Below are positions 23,601 to 34,989 of a stretch of DNA of 45,330 nucleotides, one piece after another. The translations under genes and the position numbers were made by a program. Under the pieces are notes generated by a model. That model was given only the letters and a program-made list of their open reading frames with translations, ran no database searches and was not told the DNA's origin. Positions within the stretch are counted from its first letter, which is position 1; each line of letters opens with the position of its first letter. Origin of the DNA: Irineochytrium annulatum (lineage: Eukaryota > Chytridiomycota > Chytridiomycetes > Chytridiales > Chytridiaceae); contig JADGJL010000088.1 in assembly GCA_027600665.1 (NCBI GenBank), positions 1 through 45,330 of the forward strand, in the 5' to 3' direction.

Positions 23601-26327
23601 CAGGAGCAAGTTGAAGAGCTCAAGAGGGACAACGAGGCTTCCGACGAGAAGCAAAAGAAGAAAATGGACGAGGAAGAAAATGCCGTGGAAATGGACCAGG
23701 ACATTGACGGGCAGCTTGAAGATGTGGACGAGCATGACGACGTCGAGGAGAACGAAAGAGAGGGCAAGGACGGAGAAGAGGAGCTTGAGGAACAGATGGG
23801 CAACTTGGACGACGACCTTGCCGACATCGTCGATGAACAGTTGTGGGGCGGAGAGGATAAGAACGACAGCAAAGAGGATAAAACCGAAAAAGACAACCCT
23901 ATCGAAAATACCGGCGGGGAGACCGAAACTGTTGCGAAGCAGGATGGCCAGGGCCTCGACGAAAAAGAGGATCGGGACCAGACGGGAAAGTCGCAGAAGA
24001 ATCAAGAGGAAGGTTCTGGCGACGAGAGTGAAGACATGGACGAGGATGTCATCAACGAAGATAAGGAGGAGAATTATGAGGAGAGCCACGGAATCAAGCC
24101 GAAGGATGCGAAAGAGCCTGATGAAGTAGAGGACGAGAACCTCCCGGAAGATATGAATCTGGACGGAGACGAAGACGGGAAGGACGATGAAGACGCAAAC
24201 GCGGAAGACGACGACGGCGTCACTAACGAAAAGGAGAGTGGCGCCGATCAAGCACCGTCGAAGCGGGAGGACAAAGAAGATGCCGCTGGCGAGCACAAAG
24301 ACGAAGAAAACGCACAAACCGATACTCTGAAAGACGATGCCGATGCTCCTGTGGAAGCCGACGTTGAGGACGGTGAGGAACATAAACCGGCGGAGGAGAA
24401 CGGCGAAGAGCCGGTGGACGTTCTGCCAGAGGACAACGATCAGCCGAGTAACGAGCCAGAGTCTGATCCGACTGCGGAGGGTGAGGTCGCGAAGGACGAC
24501 GAAATGCCTGAGGAGGATGAGTCCGCGAAGAGGAGCAAAAACGCGAAGGACGAGGGTCAGAACCAAATCGACACCAGCCATCAACCATATGGCGTTGAGG
24601 GCGACCAAGGGGAAGACTCCATCGCCAACGCGCAGGAGGAGCCGGAACCGAGCGCGAACGCGGACAACGAGGGCGCCGAGGGAGAGCGGACGGTACAGGA
24701 CCCCAATGCGACGGATGACACCGCCACTTCGCGATCGAAGCCGGACCAATCGAGCCAACCGCAGCAGAGGCGTCCGCCGAAGAAGAAGGATCGCGTCGAC
24801 CCGAACCCGAGGAGGAGTTTGGGGGACGCGTTGAAGGAGTGGAAGTCAAGGCTGAAGTCTATTGCGGATGGCGAGGAGGACGGTGAAGACGAGGAGGAGA
24901 GGCAAAAAGAAGACCTAGGTGATGGGGACCTGAATCACGATGCAAATTTCGAGTTCATTAGAGATGATAAGGAAGCAGCCGATGCGCAGGCGATGGATCT
25001 CGCGACCGCGGACCAGGTTGATAAGATGGAGAGGAAGGCATTGGCGGATGAGCAGGAAGTGGAAGGGGATGGGATGGATGTGGATGACGAGTTGGCGGAG
25101 GAGGCTGAGAAGCCCGTTGAGGCGAAAGAGGAGGAGGAACCGGCAAGGAAATTGGAAGATGGGAAACGGAAAAGAGATGCGGATAAGGTGGGAGGGGCAA
25201 TCGAATTCGATGATCAGAAGGAGGAAGAGGGTGAAACAGAGGAGGACGTGAAAGAGACGAATGGGAAAGAAGGACAGGAGGATAGTAAATCGACACAAGA
25301 GGAAGAAGAAGAGGAGGAAGGAGATAGAAGGAAAAGGATGAGGAAAGAGGAAAGTGGTGAAGAGGAAGAAGGTAGAGAAGGTGAAGGAGTCGTAGGTGAG
25401 GTGAAGAGTTACGAGGAGTTGAGGAGGGAGATGGAGGAAGAAGTGGCAGCGTGGAGAGCGTCGGGACGAGACGACGGTAAGGCGCAGGAGCTCTGGCGGG
25501 ACTACACAACCATGACGCGCGACCTCGCGTTTGAGCTTTGCGAGAGCCTCCGACTGATCCTAGAGCCGACGCTAGCGACGAAGCTGAAGGGCGACTACCG
25601 CACGGGCAAGCGCCTCAACATGCGGAAGGTGATTCCCTACATCGCGAGCCAGTTTAAGAAAGACAAGATCTGGCTCCGTCGCACCCGGCCATCAAAGCGG
25701 ACGTACCAGATCATGCTCGCGATCGACGACTCGCTTTCGATGGAATCGCACGCCGTGCTCGCGCACGAGTCTACGGCCATTATCGCGAAGGCGCTCGCAC
25801 AGCTCGAGGCGGGCCAGATGGGTGTCGTCACGTTCGGGGAGGACGTGAGCCTTGTGCATCCGTTTGACCGCGCGTTCACGGACGAGGCCGGCGGGGAGGT
25901 TATTCGGCAGTTCACGTTCACGCAAGGGAAAACGAATATCGCGAGGATGATGGAGTCCACCATGACCATGCTTGACACCGCGAGGGCCACGGTGTCCAGT
26001 GGAGGCATGGGGAGGTCGGGCGGGGAGCTGTGGCAGCTACAAATCGTGATCTCGGACGGCGTGTGCCAGGATCACGCGACCGTGAGGGCGTTGGTGAGGA
26101 AGGCGGCCGACAGGAGGATCATGGTCGTGTTTGTGATTCTCGACAAGGGAAAGGACTCGATTATGAAGCTGACGAATGTGACGTTCGCAAATGGGGCGAT
26201 GCAGGTATCGAGCTACATGGATACGTTTCCCTTCGATTATTTTGTGATGTTGAGGGATGTGAGCCAACTGCCGGCGGTGCTCTCGGAGACGCTCAGGCAA
26301 TACTTTATGTTTGTTTCGATGGGTTAA
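8648..26327 (+). CDS. MDN1: midasin (giant AAA ATPase of 60S ribosome assembly)
   Basis: Nineteen exons give 5,611 codons (yeast about 4,910 aa, human about 5,600): 8648-9195, 9255-9973, 10024-11327, 11371-12525, 12582-13259, 13312-14880, 14926-15090, 15136-17241, 17291-17623, 17663-18045, 18093-18204, 18246-18485, 18533-18674 (or from 18527), 18715-18893, 18951-19018, 19063-19210, 19254-21272, 21313-21946 and 21997-26327. Midasin (Rea1) pulls Ytm1 and Rsa4 off pre-60S particles using ATP. Six dynein-like AAA units have Walker A motifs near residues 403 (CPGVGKTS), 743 (GETGTGKTS), 1190 (GPTSVGKTS), 1491 (GETGCGKTT), 1910 (GSPGVGKTS) and 2222 (GPSASGKTS). Walker B reads DE in units 2-5, ED in unit 1, and DN in unit 6. 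A long helical tail carries the midasin signature ALQESAKRSHYHLHKFVRKY. Then come an Asp/Glu-rich stretch (about 4670-5330) and a MIDAS domain with DDSLS near 5410. Stop-free 22539-22583 may be another intron. Confidence 0.97.
23500..25455 (+). repeat. Asp/Glu-rich low-complexity stretch of midasin
   Basis: About 650 codons dominated by GAG, GAA, GAC and GAT encode the acidic linker before the MIDAS domain of midasin. In yeast this flexible linker lets the MIDAS domain swing onto the AAA ring and reach its substrates. The purine bias of the coding strand creates long artificial frames: Arg/Lys-rich on the plus strand and Leu/Val/Phe- or Ser/Pro-rich on the minus strand, up to 417 codons. These are not genes. 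Confidence 0.9.
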
Positions 26328-26559
26328 AACACCCATAATATTTTCTTCTTGCATTGTTCCTTTTTCTTTTTCTACCTTCCACTTCATCCAGATAATCCAT
26401 AACTGTATTCTTGCAAATTGCTTTAAACGAATGTCGCTAAAATGATACTACGCTACAGTGTGGATTGTGTGAGATACAAATATTGGAAAAAACTATGCCG
26501 CTGCGAAAGGTTACGACGAATAATAGCGATAGAGAATTTGGAAAAGGGTCTGTTTAACC

Positions 26560-27264
26560 TTAAGCAGCAAAGGCCATTAGGAAAGTGAAAGCGGCGACCG
26601 CCACGACCGTGGCGATCGAGGTTGACGCGCCGGCCTTCTTAGCAGCGCTCTTTGACGTCGTCGTAATTGTGGCCGAGGTTGTCTTCGCACTAAGTGCCGA
26701 CTGGATCAGAGGAAGGACTGTAGAAACAATAGCCCAGTTAGCATCAATGATTAGTTCACATAGCTACAATGCACGCCTGCGTTGAGGGTCTACCCACCTC
26801 CGGACAGAGCACCAGCGCCACTACAAATCGAGCTGAGGGTTGACGTGAGCGAGTTGGCCGACGCGCAGTTTGTCAGGCAGGTCTGGAGCGCCGCCGTCGT
26901 CGTTGAGCCCTTGCCCGAGCAAATGGCGGGCGTGGCGGCCGTGCCGAGGAGCTCGCCCAGGAGGCCGGGGACGGATGCCTTATAATGGCGTTAGATGTCT
27001 GTGCGTGATTGCAGGAGGCAGATAAAAAAAACGGGCATGACTTACAAGGCAGCTAGCAGCGCAGCTGTCCAGGACGGTGGGAGCGGCGCCGGCGGTGATG
27101 GTGGCCGGGGACGCCGTAACGGTCGCCGTACTGCCGTTCACGACGGCCACCCCCGTGGTCGCTGCGGTGGCCGAGGTCGCGGCGGATGCGGATGCGGCCG
27201 TGGATGACTGCGCGTTGGCCGACGCGGCGAGGAGGACGGCGATGAGGGGGGTGAGGCGGGCCAT
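26560..27264 (-). CDS. small GPI-anchored cysteine-rich surface protein
   Basis: Three exons on the minus strand, 27264-27046, 26978-26798 and 26717-26560, encode 185 aa. Residues 1-19 are a clear signal peptide (MARLTPLIAVLLAASANAQ). A Ser/Ala/Thr-rich segment follows, typical of O-glycosylated wall proteins. The core has six cysteines: SCAASCL, AICSGKG, TCLTNC and SICSG. A second Ser/Thr stretch leads to a C-terminal hydrophobic tail (VVAVAAFTFLMAFAA) ending at the stop, which is the layout of a GPI-anchored protein. Paired CxxxC spacings recall fungal CFEM proteins, but those have eight cysteines, so CFEM is only a loose comparison. Expected location: plasma membrane or cell wall. It converges with midasin (232 bp between stops). 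The 3' exon and its tail are seen only after splicing. Confidence 0.75.
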
Positions 27265-27872
27265 GGGAGTTGGAGTTAGTGGCGTGGGAGGCGGGGATTG
27301 ACAATACTTTTGGGGACAGGATAACAGGGAAATAGAGTCACCGCCGGTGGCGCGTTGTTGTGGGCGAGTTGCGGGACTTTGCTTGTGCGTGCCGGTACCA
27401 TCAACATTAGAGAAGACCAAGAATAGAATGAATGATATTTTTGCATGTTCTTTTTGTTGGCAGAACGCGTCCGGTTGTCTGCCTCGTTGCCCTTCTCGCT
27501 CGACGACCATGTCCCGAACCACCGAAAGCAACACGTTCTCAACGTTCTGCCTCTTACAAGAAGCACTCCAGGTCCCGACGGTCAGGTGGCCGTGTTGTCC
27601 CACCGTCCCTCCGTGTCGTCACGTCCCTTCGTAACTTCCCACTTACGCGAGATGATTATTTAAATAACGTACCAAACGTACCTGGCTCTGCGCGCTTTTC
27701 ATTGAAGAGTTGGGATTTTCCGTTCAAATTGTAACAGACATTTAAAGCGAAAGAGGTGGTTTTTACGTTTCTCTGCTGTGCCTCGCTGTCGTCCTGCAGC
27801 TCTCAACTTTCCCACTATTTGCGAGCTGATTGGTTTTGTGAATAGTCACGACCTGTTCGGTGGTAGTGCCGC
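27265..27872. other. intergenic, no confident gene
   Basis: About 600 bases separate the divergent GPI-protein gene and the kinase-fragment gene. Open frames of up to 207 codons on the minus strand only extend the GPI-protein frame upstream of its signal-peptide Met and are not supported. The last 150 bases may hold unrecognised 5' exons of the kinase-like gene, but I could not find an N-lobe, a glycine loop or an HRD motif here. Confidence 0.4.
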
Positions 27873-28322
27873 ATGCCCAACGTCGTCATGGCGCCTAAGG
27901 AATCGAATGAGGCGTTTGGAAAAGTTCAACTTATCGATTATGATAATGCCAGGGAAGTCGGCACTGCAATGCCGATGTCAAAGAAATCAAACAGATACAC
28001 CCCTGATCGTCGTGTGACTGAATATTCCGATTTATGGAGTGTTGCGGTTGTAATGTGGCACCTTGCCAAGGGTGACTCGGATCGCTCTTTGCAGGATGTT
28101 ACTCGCGGTCTGCAAACGGTCGTTTATAAGTGCAACTCAATGGAACATGATGAGCCCTTGGAAAGCCTCGGTTCTCCGCTATTTACGGTCAGGGAGGGAT
28201 TACAAAAGCATAGCAAGCAAATATGGGAGTTTGTACGCAGATGGTTGCAAAAGATGCCTGAAAATCGGAAGACCGTCGCTTTCAATTTAGCGGGGGAGAC
28301 GGAGTGGGTTGTGACGGACTGA
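27873..28322 (+). CDS. protein kinase C-lobe fragment
   Basis: An uninterrupted 149-codon frame encodes a piece of a protein kinase fold. VQLIDYDNARE stands where active kinases have the DFG motif (here DYD). RRVTEYSDLWSVAVVMWHLAKGD matches the region around helix F, whose D-x-W-S is conserved. IWEFVRRWLQKMPENRKTV matches the final helices with the Arg that closes the fold. The glycine loop, the ATP-binding Lys, the HRD catalytic loop and an APE motif are all absent. So as it stands the product cannot be an active kinase. It could be the last exon of a larger gene whose 5' exons I missed, a degenerate copy, or a pseudokinase fragment. The LIDYDNA stretch also recalls fungal FunK1-type kinases. 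No introns are visible. PFS2 starts 210 bp downstream on the same strand. Confidence 0.5.
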   Translation: MPNVVMAPKESNEAFGKVQLIDYDNAREVGTAMPMSKKSNRYTPDRRVTEYSDLWSVAVVMWHLAKGDSDRSLQDVTRGLQTVVYKCNSMEHDEPLESLGSPLFTVREGLQKHSKQIWEFVRRWLQKMPENRKTVAFNLAGETEWVVTD

Positions 28323-28532
28323 GAGTTGTGTGTTGTAGTATATTGGATGTCAACAGCTTCAATTGGCGCCTTGTTCAAATAATATGAGATCTTATTGAAT
28401 ATAAACAAATACAAGAGGCTGAGGTGGGGAGGCATTGGCTACATTAAAAAAAATAAACGAATCAAACATTTTATCCCGCAGACTTCAAACTGGTCTTTTG
28501 CGATCTCTTGACTTGTCGTCTCCATCTTTTGA

Positions 28533-30926
<2,394 letters not shown>

Positions 30927-31004
30927 AACGGTTTTGTAAGCTTTACAACCAGTCGTCCAGCAGTTTATTTGCATTATTGTTTATATTGTATCGATTGTGC
31001 TTTA

Positions 31005-31010
31005 AATAAA
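31005..31010 (+). terminator. possible poly(A) signal of PFS2
   Basis: AATAAA occurs about 80 bases past the PFS2 stop codon, a normal spacing for a fungal cleavage and polyadenylation signal. It is called on sequence and position only. Confidence 0.4.
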
Positions 31011-31058
31011 TAGGCGTTGACAGGAAGAGAACGAGCATCGCAGGCAGCCATTGAATCA

Positions 31059-31436
31059 TTAAAAATTAATTTGGAAGGCATAACATGCCGTCAATAATGA
31101 GAAGTTAATGACCATAAATATTTCTGGTTTTGACATGAGCATAATAGCATGACTCACCTCATATTTCTCCCGTTTGAAAGCAGGGCCATCGTCAGGAAAG
31201 ACAAGCCCAGCTAAAACAATTATCTTGCTAATAGATTCATCTCCCATTTTTAAAACCTGCGGTGTCCTTCCACCTTCTTGGTGGTGGAGGACTGAGTTGA
31301 GAAAATTAGGGTCGAAAATTTGACGAACGCGATCGCCATCACCTGCAAGCCAGCAACGGCACCTGTGAACGCCTTCAAAGGAGACGGGATGGGTGAGCTT
31401 CTCATTCGCAGCACCAGATCCTTTGCGTGGCATCAC
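31059..31436 (-). CDS. hypothetical ORF, doubtful
   Basis: A 125-codon minus-strand frame starts 13 bases from the plus-strand attractin-like gene. Its middle (AGDGDRVRQIFDPNFLNSVL then GGRTPQVLKMGDE) has an ankyrin-like rhythm, but only one unit, and the fit is weak. A GTGAGT after ...FKREKYE could be a splice donor, yet I see no good acceptor before the PFS2 end. The surrounding 30927-31449 is otherwise noncoding (3' end of PFS2, promoter of the attractin-like gene). It may be a spurious frame. Confidence 0.25.
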   Translation of the reverse strand: MMPRKGSGAANEKLTHPVSFEGVHRCRCWLAGDGDRVRQIFDPNFLNSVLHHQEGGRTPQVLKMGDESISKIIVLAGLVFPDDGPAFKREKYEVSHAIMLMSKPEIFMVINFSLLTACYAFQINF

Positions 31437-31449
31437 CCCTTACGATTCC

Positions 31450-34400
31450 ATGGCAGCCCGGGAACTTCGCTTCCAGGCCTGGCGCCGTCGCCCACCTCGC
31501 GATCCAGCTCAGCTCTTGGTTCTTCTATGGTGCTGGATACTCCAGCCTGCGCTCGCGACGTCTTCCTTTAGCGCGAATGCTCTTGGATCCATGATATGGT
31601 ATCCTCCACTTAACTCCGGGCCATGTGGGGAACACGCCTTGTGAAGCTCGCTAAAAGCGAATGTTGCAGGTGCCTCGTCATATGCAATAGACTCATCCCA
31701 AGTTCAAACCGGTGTCATCGCGACGACTTCATCCCTGAATGCAACCAACTACCAGAACAACATGATATGCACATGGCAGCTCCTCGCTCCCACAGGCTCT
31801 GTGGTGGAATTGGAGTTTGTCTTCTTCGATTCCGAGTGCGGGTACGAAAACGTGTATTGTGGAGCTCACAATTGACGTGCTTAACAAGATGGGATTACGC
31901 CTCGATATATGACGGATTATCTCCCCAAGCGAACCAGATAGCAAATTTGTGTGGAAATCGTAACGAAAATTTTGGATACTCTAACAAGTTCACATCGACT
32001 GGCTCTGGGATGACCGTCGTGTTCAGCTCCGACTCCGAATACACCGCCCGTGGATTTCAAGCCGTTTTCACTTTCATAGGTAAACTTTGCACGGAGAGCA
32101 AGGGTTAACGTTGACTATAGAACAAGACAAGCTCTGCTCTACCGATGCCGACTGTAACCACGCTGGTACATGCACAAAGGGGCGGTGCTCTTGCGACGTC
32201 TTCCATACTGGCGCACGTTGTGATCGAGGTATGCACTATCGTTCCGTGCCTGAACTGACATGCATTCCAGCCACAACGGGTTTTACGGGGTTGACGCGGC
32301 GGAGATTTCATTCTACCGCGCGCGATACAAGCTTAAATGTGACGAGTTTCCCAATTGCTGCTTTTTGCTGAATACTTCTTCTTGGCAGCTGATGATTGTC
32401 ACTGGTGGGCAATCTACGAATGGAGCAATTCTCGGAGATTTGCTGTTATACGACATTGGTACGCGGTCGTCTCCAAGAACCTGTTAACAACATACAGTGA
32501 ACAACACATGGCGGGCGCCGGACACCTCACAATGGCAAATTCAGCCTGGGCCTCGATATGGACACATCTCATGGGTCAAAGATAGCATTCTCTACGTCTA
32601 CGGGGGTGTTTCGTTCTTCGCCGACTCTGATAGCTTGTGGCGATATAACATTAGTAAGCGCAGCTTCCTTTGTCTTACATTAAAAATCGTCAAAGCTCGC
32701 AATTCGTGGAGCCGCGTTTTATTGTCTGGGAGCATCCCGTCGCAAGCTGAAGGAGCCGCGTACGTCTTAACGTCGGTCGGGAATACCTCCATGCTCTTCT
32801 CCTTTGGCGGGGTGTCTGCGCTGAACACAATATCGCGGTCGTTATATGCTTTAAACTTAGGTGGCTTACGCTCATCATTGGGTAGCTAACGTTGTCAATC
32901 AAGGCACTCTTTCGTGGAAGCAATTGTCAAACGCGCCAGTTCCGGGATGGGGATTTTCTGGGGTTCATCACCCCGGAACGAACTCGTTGTACTTCACGGG
33001 TGGATACCGTTGGATCTCTGGGAACGCGTCGGCTCCTGTGCTGCAGTACCAGATTGACGCGGGCCTGTGGTATTACGGGCCGGAGCAGGGTCAACCGCAT
33101 TCGATGGCGTTCGCGACGTCAACCTTAGCCTCTTCTGATTCGGACCTGATAATCGTTTGGGGGGGCTTCCAAATGAACTCCTACAGTGAACCTGAAACAA
33201 AGAACCCATGTTTCTCCGACGAGCTTCAGGTCTTTGACATTGGTGGGTTGATTGTGTACACGGAGGCGCGCACTAATTTTGGCTCTTTAGCGTGTGGAAC
33301 GTGGTCGTACTACAATCTTACGACAACGGCAAACTCAAATCACTCGCAGTTGCGGCGCATGGGACATTCAATGATAGTCTATAACGAGACGATGTTTATA
33401 TTGGGAGGGTCAAATGGTTTATTGCTTGAAGATCTGATCATAAGTCCGTTACCGCCGTTCAGCCTGCCCAGTGAAAGCGTTCGTGATGCATGTAGAGGTA
33501 CGTTTTTCTAATGTGGAACAGCGGCTGACCCTTATCAGCAAAAAATTGGTGTGGAAATGCTCGATGGTGTCCCGATTGCACGGCTCGTTCGTATTGCCAA
33601 TGGTGCGGCAATACGTGTGTGCCTAACTCGGCAATTCCTCTGGCATCCAGCCCTGCATCAACGGCATCCTGCCCGGCTCCACCGCAATCATCATCCTCAC
33701 CGTCATTACCGTCACCGTCATCAAATGCGACGAGCGTGTGCCCTGCAGGTAACGCCTTGTTTCAATGACGACCTTTGACATCAACAATTCAGCTACTTCC
33801 CTCCAGCTCGGATTTCCATTAAGCACACAGATAGCTGCGAATTCTAGCATAATGTTCGTGGTCGGCATAGACGCGCCTTTGTCAGGTTAGGTGTAAGGTC
33901 ATCTTTCAGACGCTTACGCCACGTAGACGTCCAGTTTCAGATCAGCGATCCTGGAAAACAGGAGCCGTCGTTATTCATAACAATGCTCTCGGTACAACCT
34001 TCCGGCTCTTTAACGTCAATGAACAACACCGACCCAAAAACCCTTCTGTTTCGATCGACGGACAGCCGCCGTTATATTGGCCCTTATTATTTCCAAGTAA
34101 CGAATGCGGCCGGCTTTCCGTCGGCACAGATAACCGTCACCGTCCAAGCGACTGAGTATTATTATCCCGGGGGCGGGATCGGCATGATACAAACGGAGTC
34201 CCAATCGCTTGACATCACGACCTTTGTCACAGTCTTCATACTCTCGATGTTCGTTTCTTTGTGCTTGACGTATGTGATAAAGAGGGCGAGGGACCAGATT
34301 GTTTTGGCTCGACGCATCCGCAACGGCGAGATCGCCGTCATGCCAAAGGAGCCACCGCCATGTTATAAGGTTACGCTGGACATCCCTCGGGCGACAGAGG

Positions 34401-34783
34401 ATGCCGCGTTGAGTCGAAGGAGGCGACGGCGGGAAGCTCTTGGGACTTTGCCGGACACGAAGGAGGAGGATGCGCCGTTGCCATCCGTGTTGAAGTCGAG
34501 GGTCATATCCGACGAGGGCTCGCTGATATATAAGGTAACATCACCGCTTTTCGCTAGCTAACTTCTCGTACAGGAACCCTTATCCGCAGAAACGATCCCA
34601 AACACGTCAAGTTCGGATATCGTCGCCGTGAACTATCTCGTTCTCTTCCCTGGTGCGGAAAAATCGATTAGTCGGGGTGAGCTTCCTCCTCTCTCGATAG
34701 CGACTGCGCTATACAACAACCCGACGAGTAACGAGGAAGAGGCCAAGTTAAAAAAAAAGCCGGTTAGGATAGGGTTTCGATAG
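31450..34783 (+). CDS. attractin-like CUB-EGF-kelch-PSI membrane protein
   Basis: Fourteen exons encode 927 aa: 31450-31624, 31670-31853, 31889-32079, 32121-32228, 32271-32338, 32389-32458, 32498-32653, 32696-32860, 32904-33242, 33291-33497, 33539-33748, 33793-33885, 33927-34534 and 34574-34783. Order of parts: signal peptide (LLVLLWCWILQPALA); CUB domain, about 59-185 (MICTWQLLAPTGSVVELEF, ENVWDYASIYDG); one EGF-like domain, about 186-221 (CNHAGTCTKGRCSC); kelch repeats, about 235-545 (LMIVTGGQ, ILYVYGG, SLYFTGG, TMFILGG); PSI domain (NWCGNARWCPDC, YCQWCGNTCV); Ser/Pro linker and a beta-rich part; one membrane helix near 753-775 (FVTVFILSMFVSLCLTYVI); basic cytoplasmic tail. This is the arrangement of attractin/MEGF8, cell-surface proteins that in animals work with MGRN1-type ubiquitin ligases. 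Tail stretches YLVLFPG and PPLSIATALYNN also recall attractin tails. Ligand and role in fungi are unknown. Confidence 0.82.
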
Positions 34784-34898
34784 TGTAGCGCCTCATATTA
34801 TTAACGTTGACGAGACCTAACACATATAGAAGTAGCTATGATTATATCACTCGGCGTTTATTGTATAAATGACTTCATAAGTAAAAGCGACAAATTAG

Positions 34899-34904
34899 AA
34901 TAAA
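34899..34904 (+). terminator. possible poly(A) signal of attractin-like gene
   Basis: AATAAA about 115 bases after the stop codon at 34783, in AT-rich sequence. Position and sequence only. Confidence 0.35.
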
Positions 34905-34989
34905 GCGAAATTGCTCTCATTGGTAGTGTACGTAGCTTGGGCAGAACTATCCACTGCTCGGGGTGGCTGGTGAGTGCTCAAGCCGCGGG

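Noticed and set aside
23505..24758. 417-codon minus-strand frame rich in Leu, Val, Phe and Arg, resembling a membrane protein
   Set aside because: It is the exact antisense of midasin's Asp/Glu-rich linker. GAG/GAC/GAA codons read backwards as CTC/GTC/TTC, which gives a hydrophobic-looking frame by composition alone.
23380..24834. Arg/Lys-rich plus-strand frames (249 and 165 codons)
   Set aside because: They are the +1/+2 shadows of the same purine-rich linker, without conserved pattern or splice signals.
24600..25330. Midasin acidic region as a separate acidic protein
   Set aside because: The frame is continuous with midasin exon 19 upstream and with the MIDAS domain downstream, as in known midasins.
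31870..31900. Frameshift or pseudogene in the attractin-like gene, suggested by frame breaks across 31.6-34.6 kb
   Set aside because: Every break is repaired by a short GT-AG intron, and the resulting product keeps all domain motifs, so the gene appears intact.
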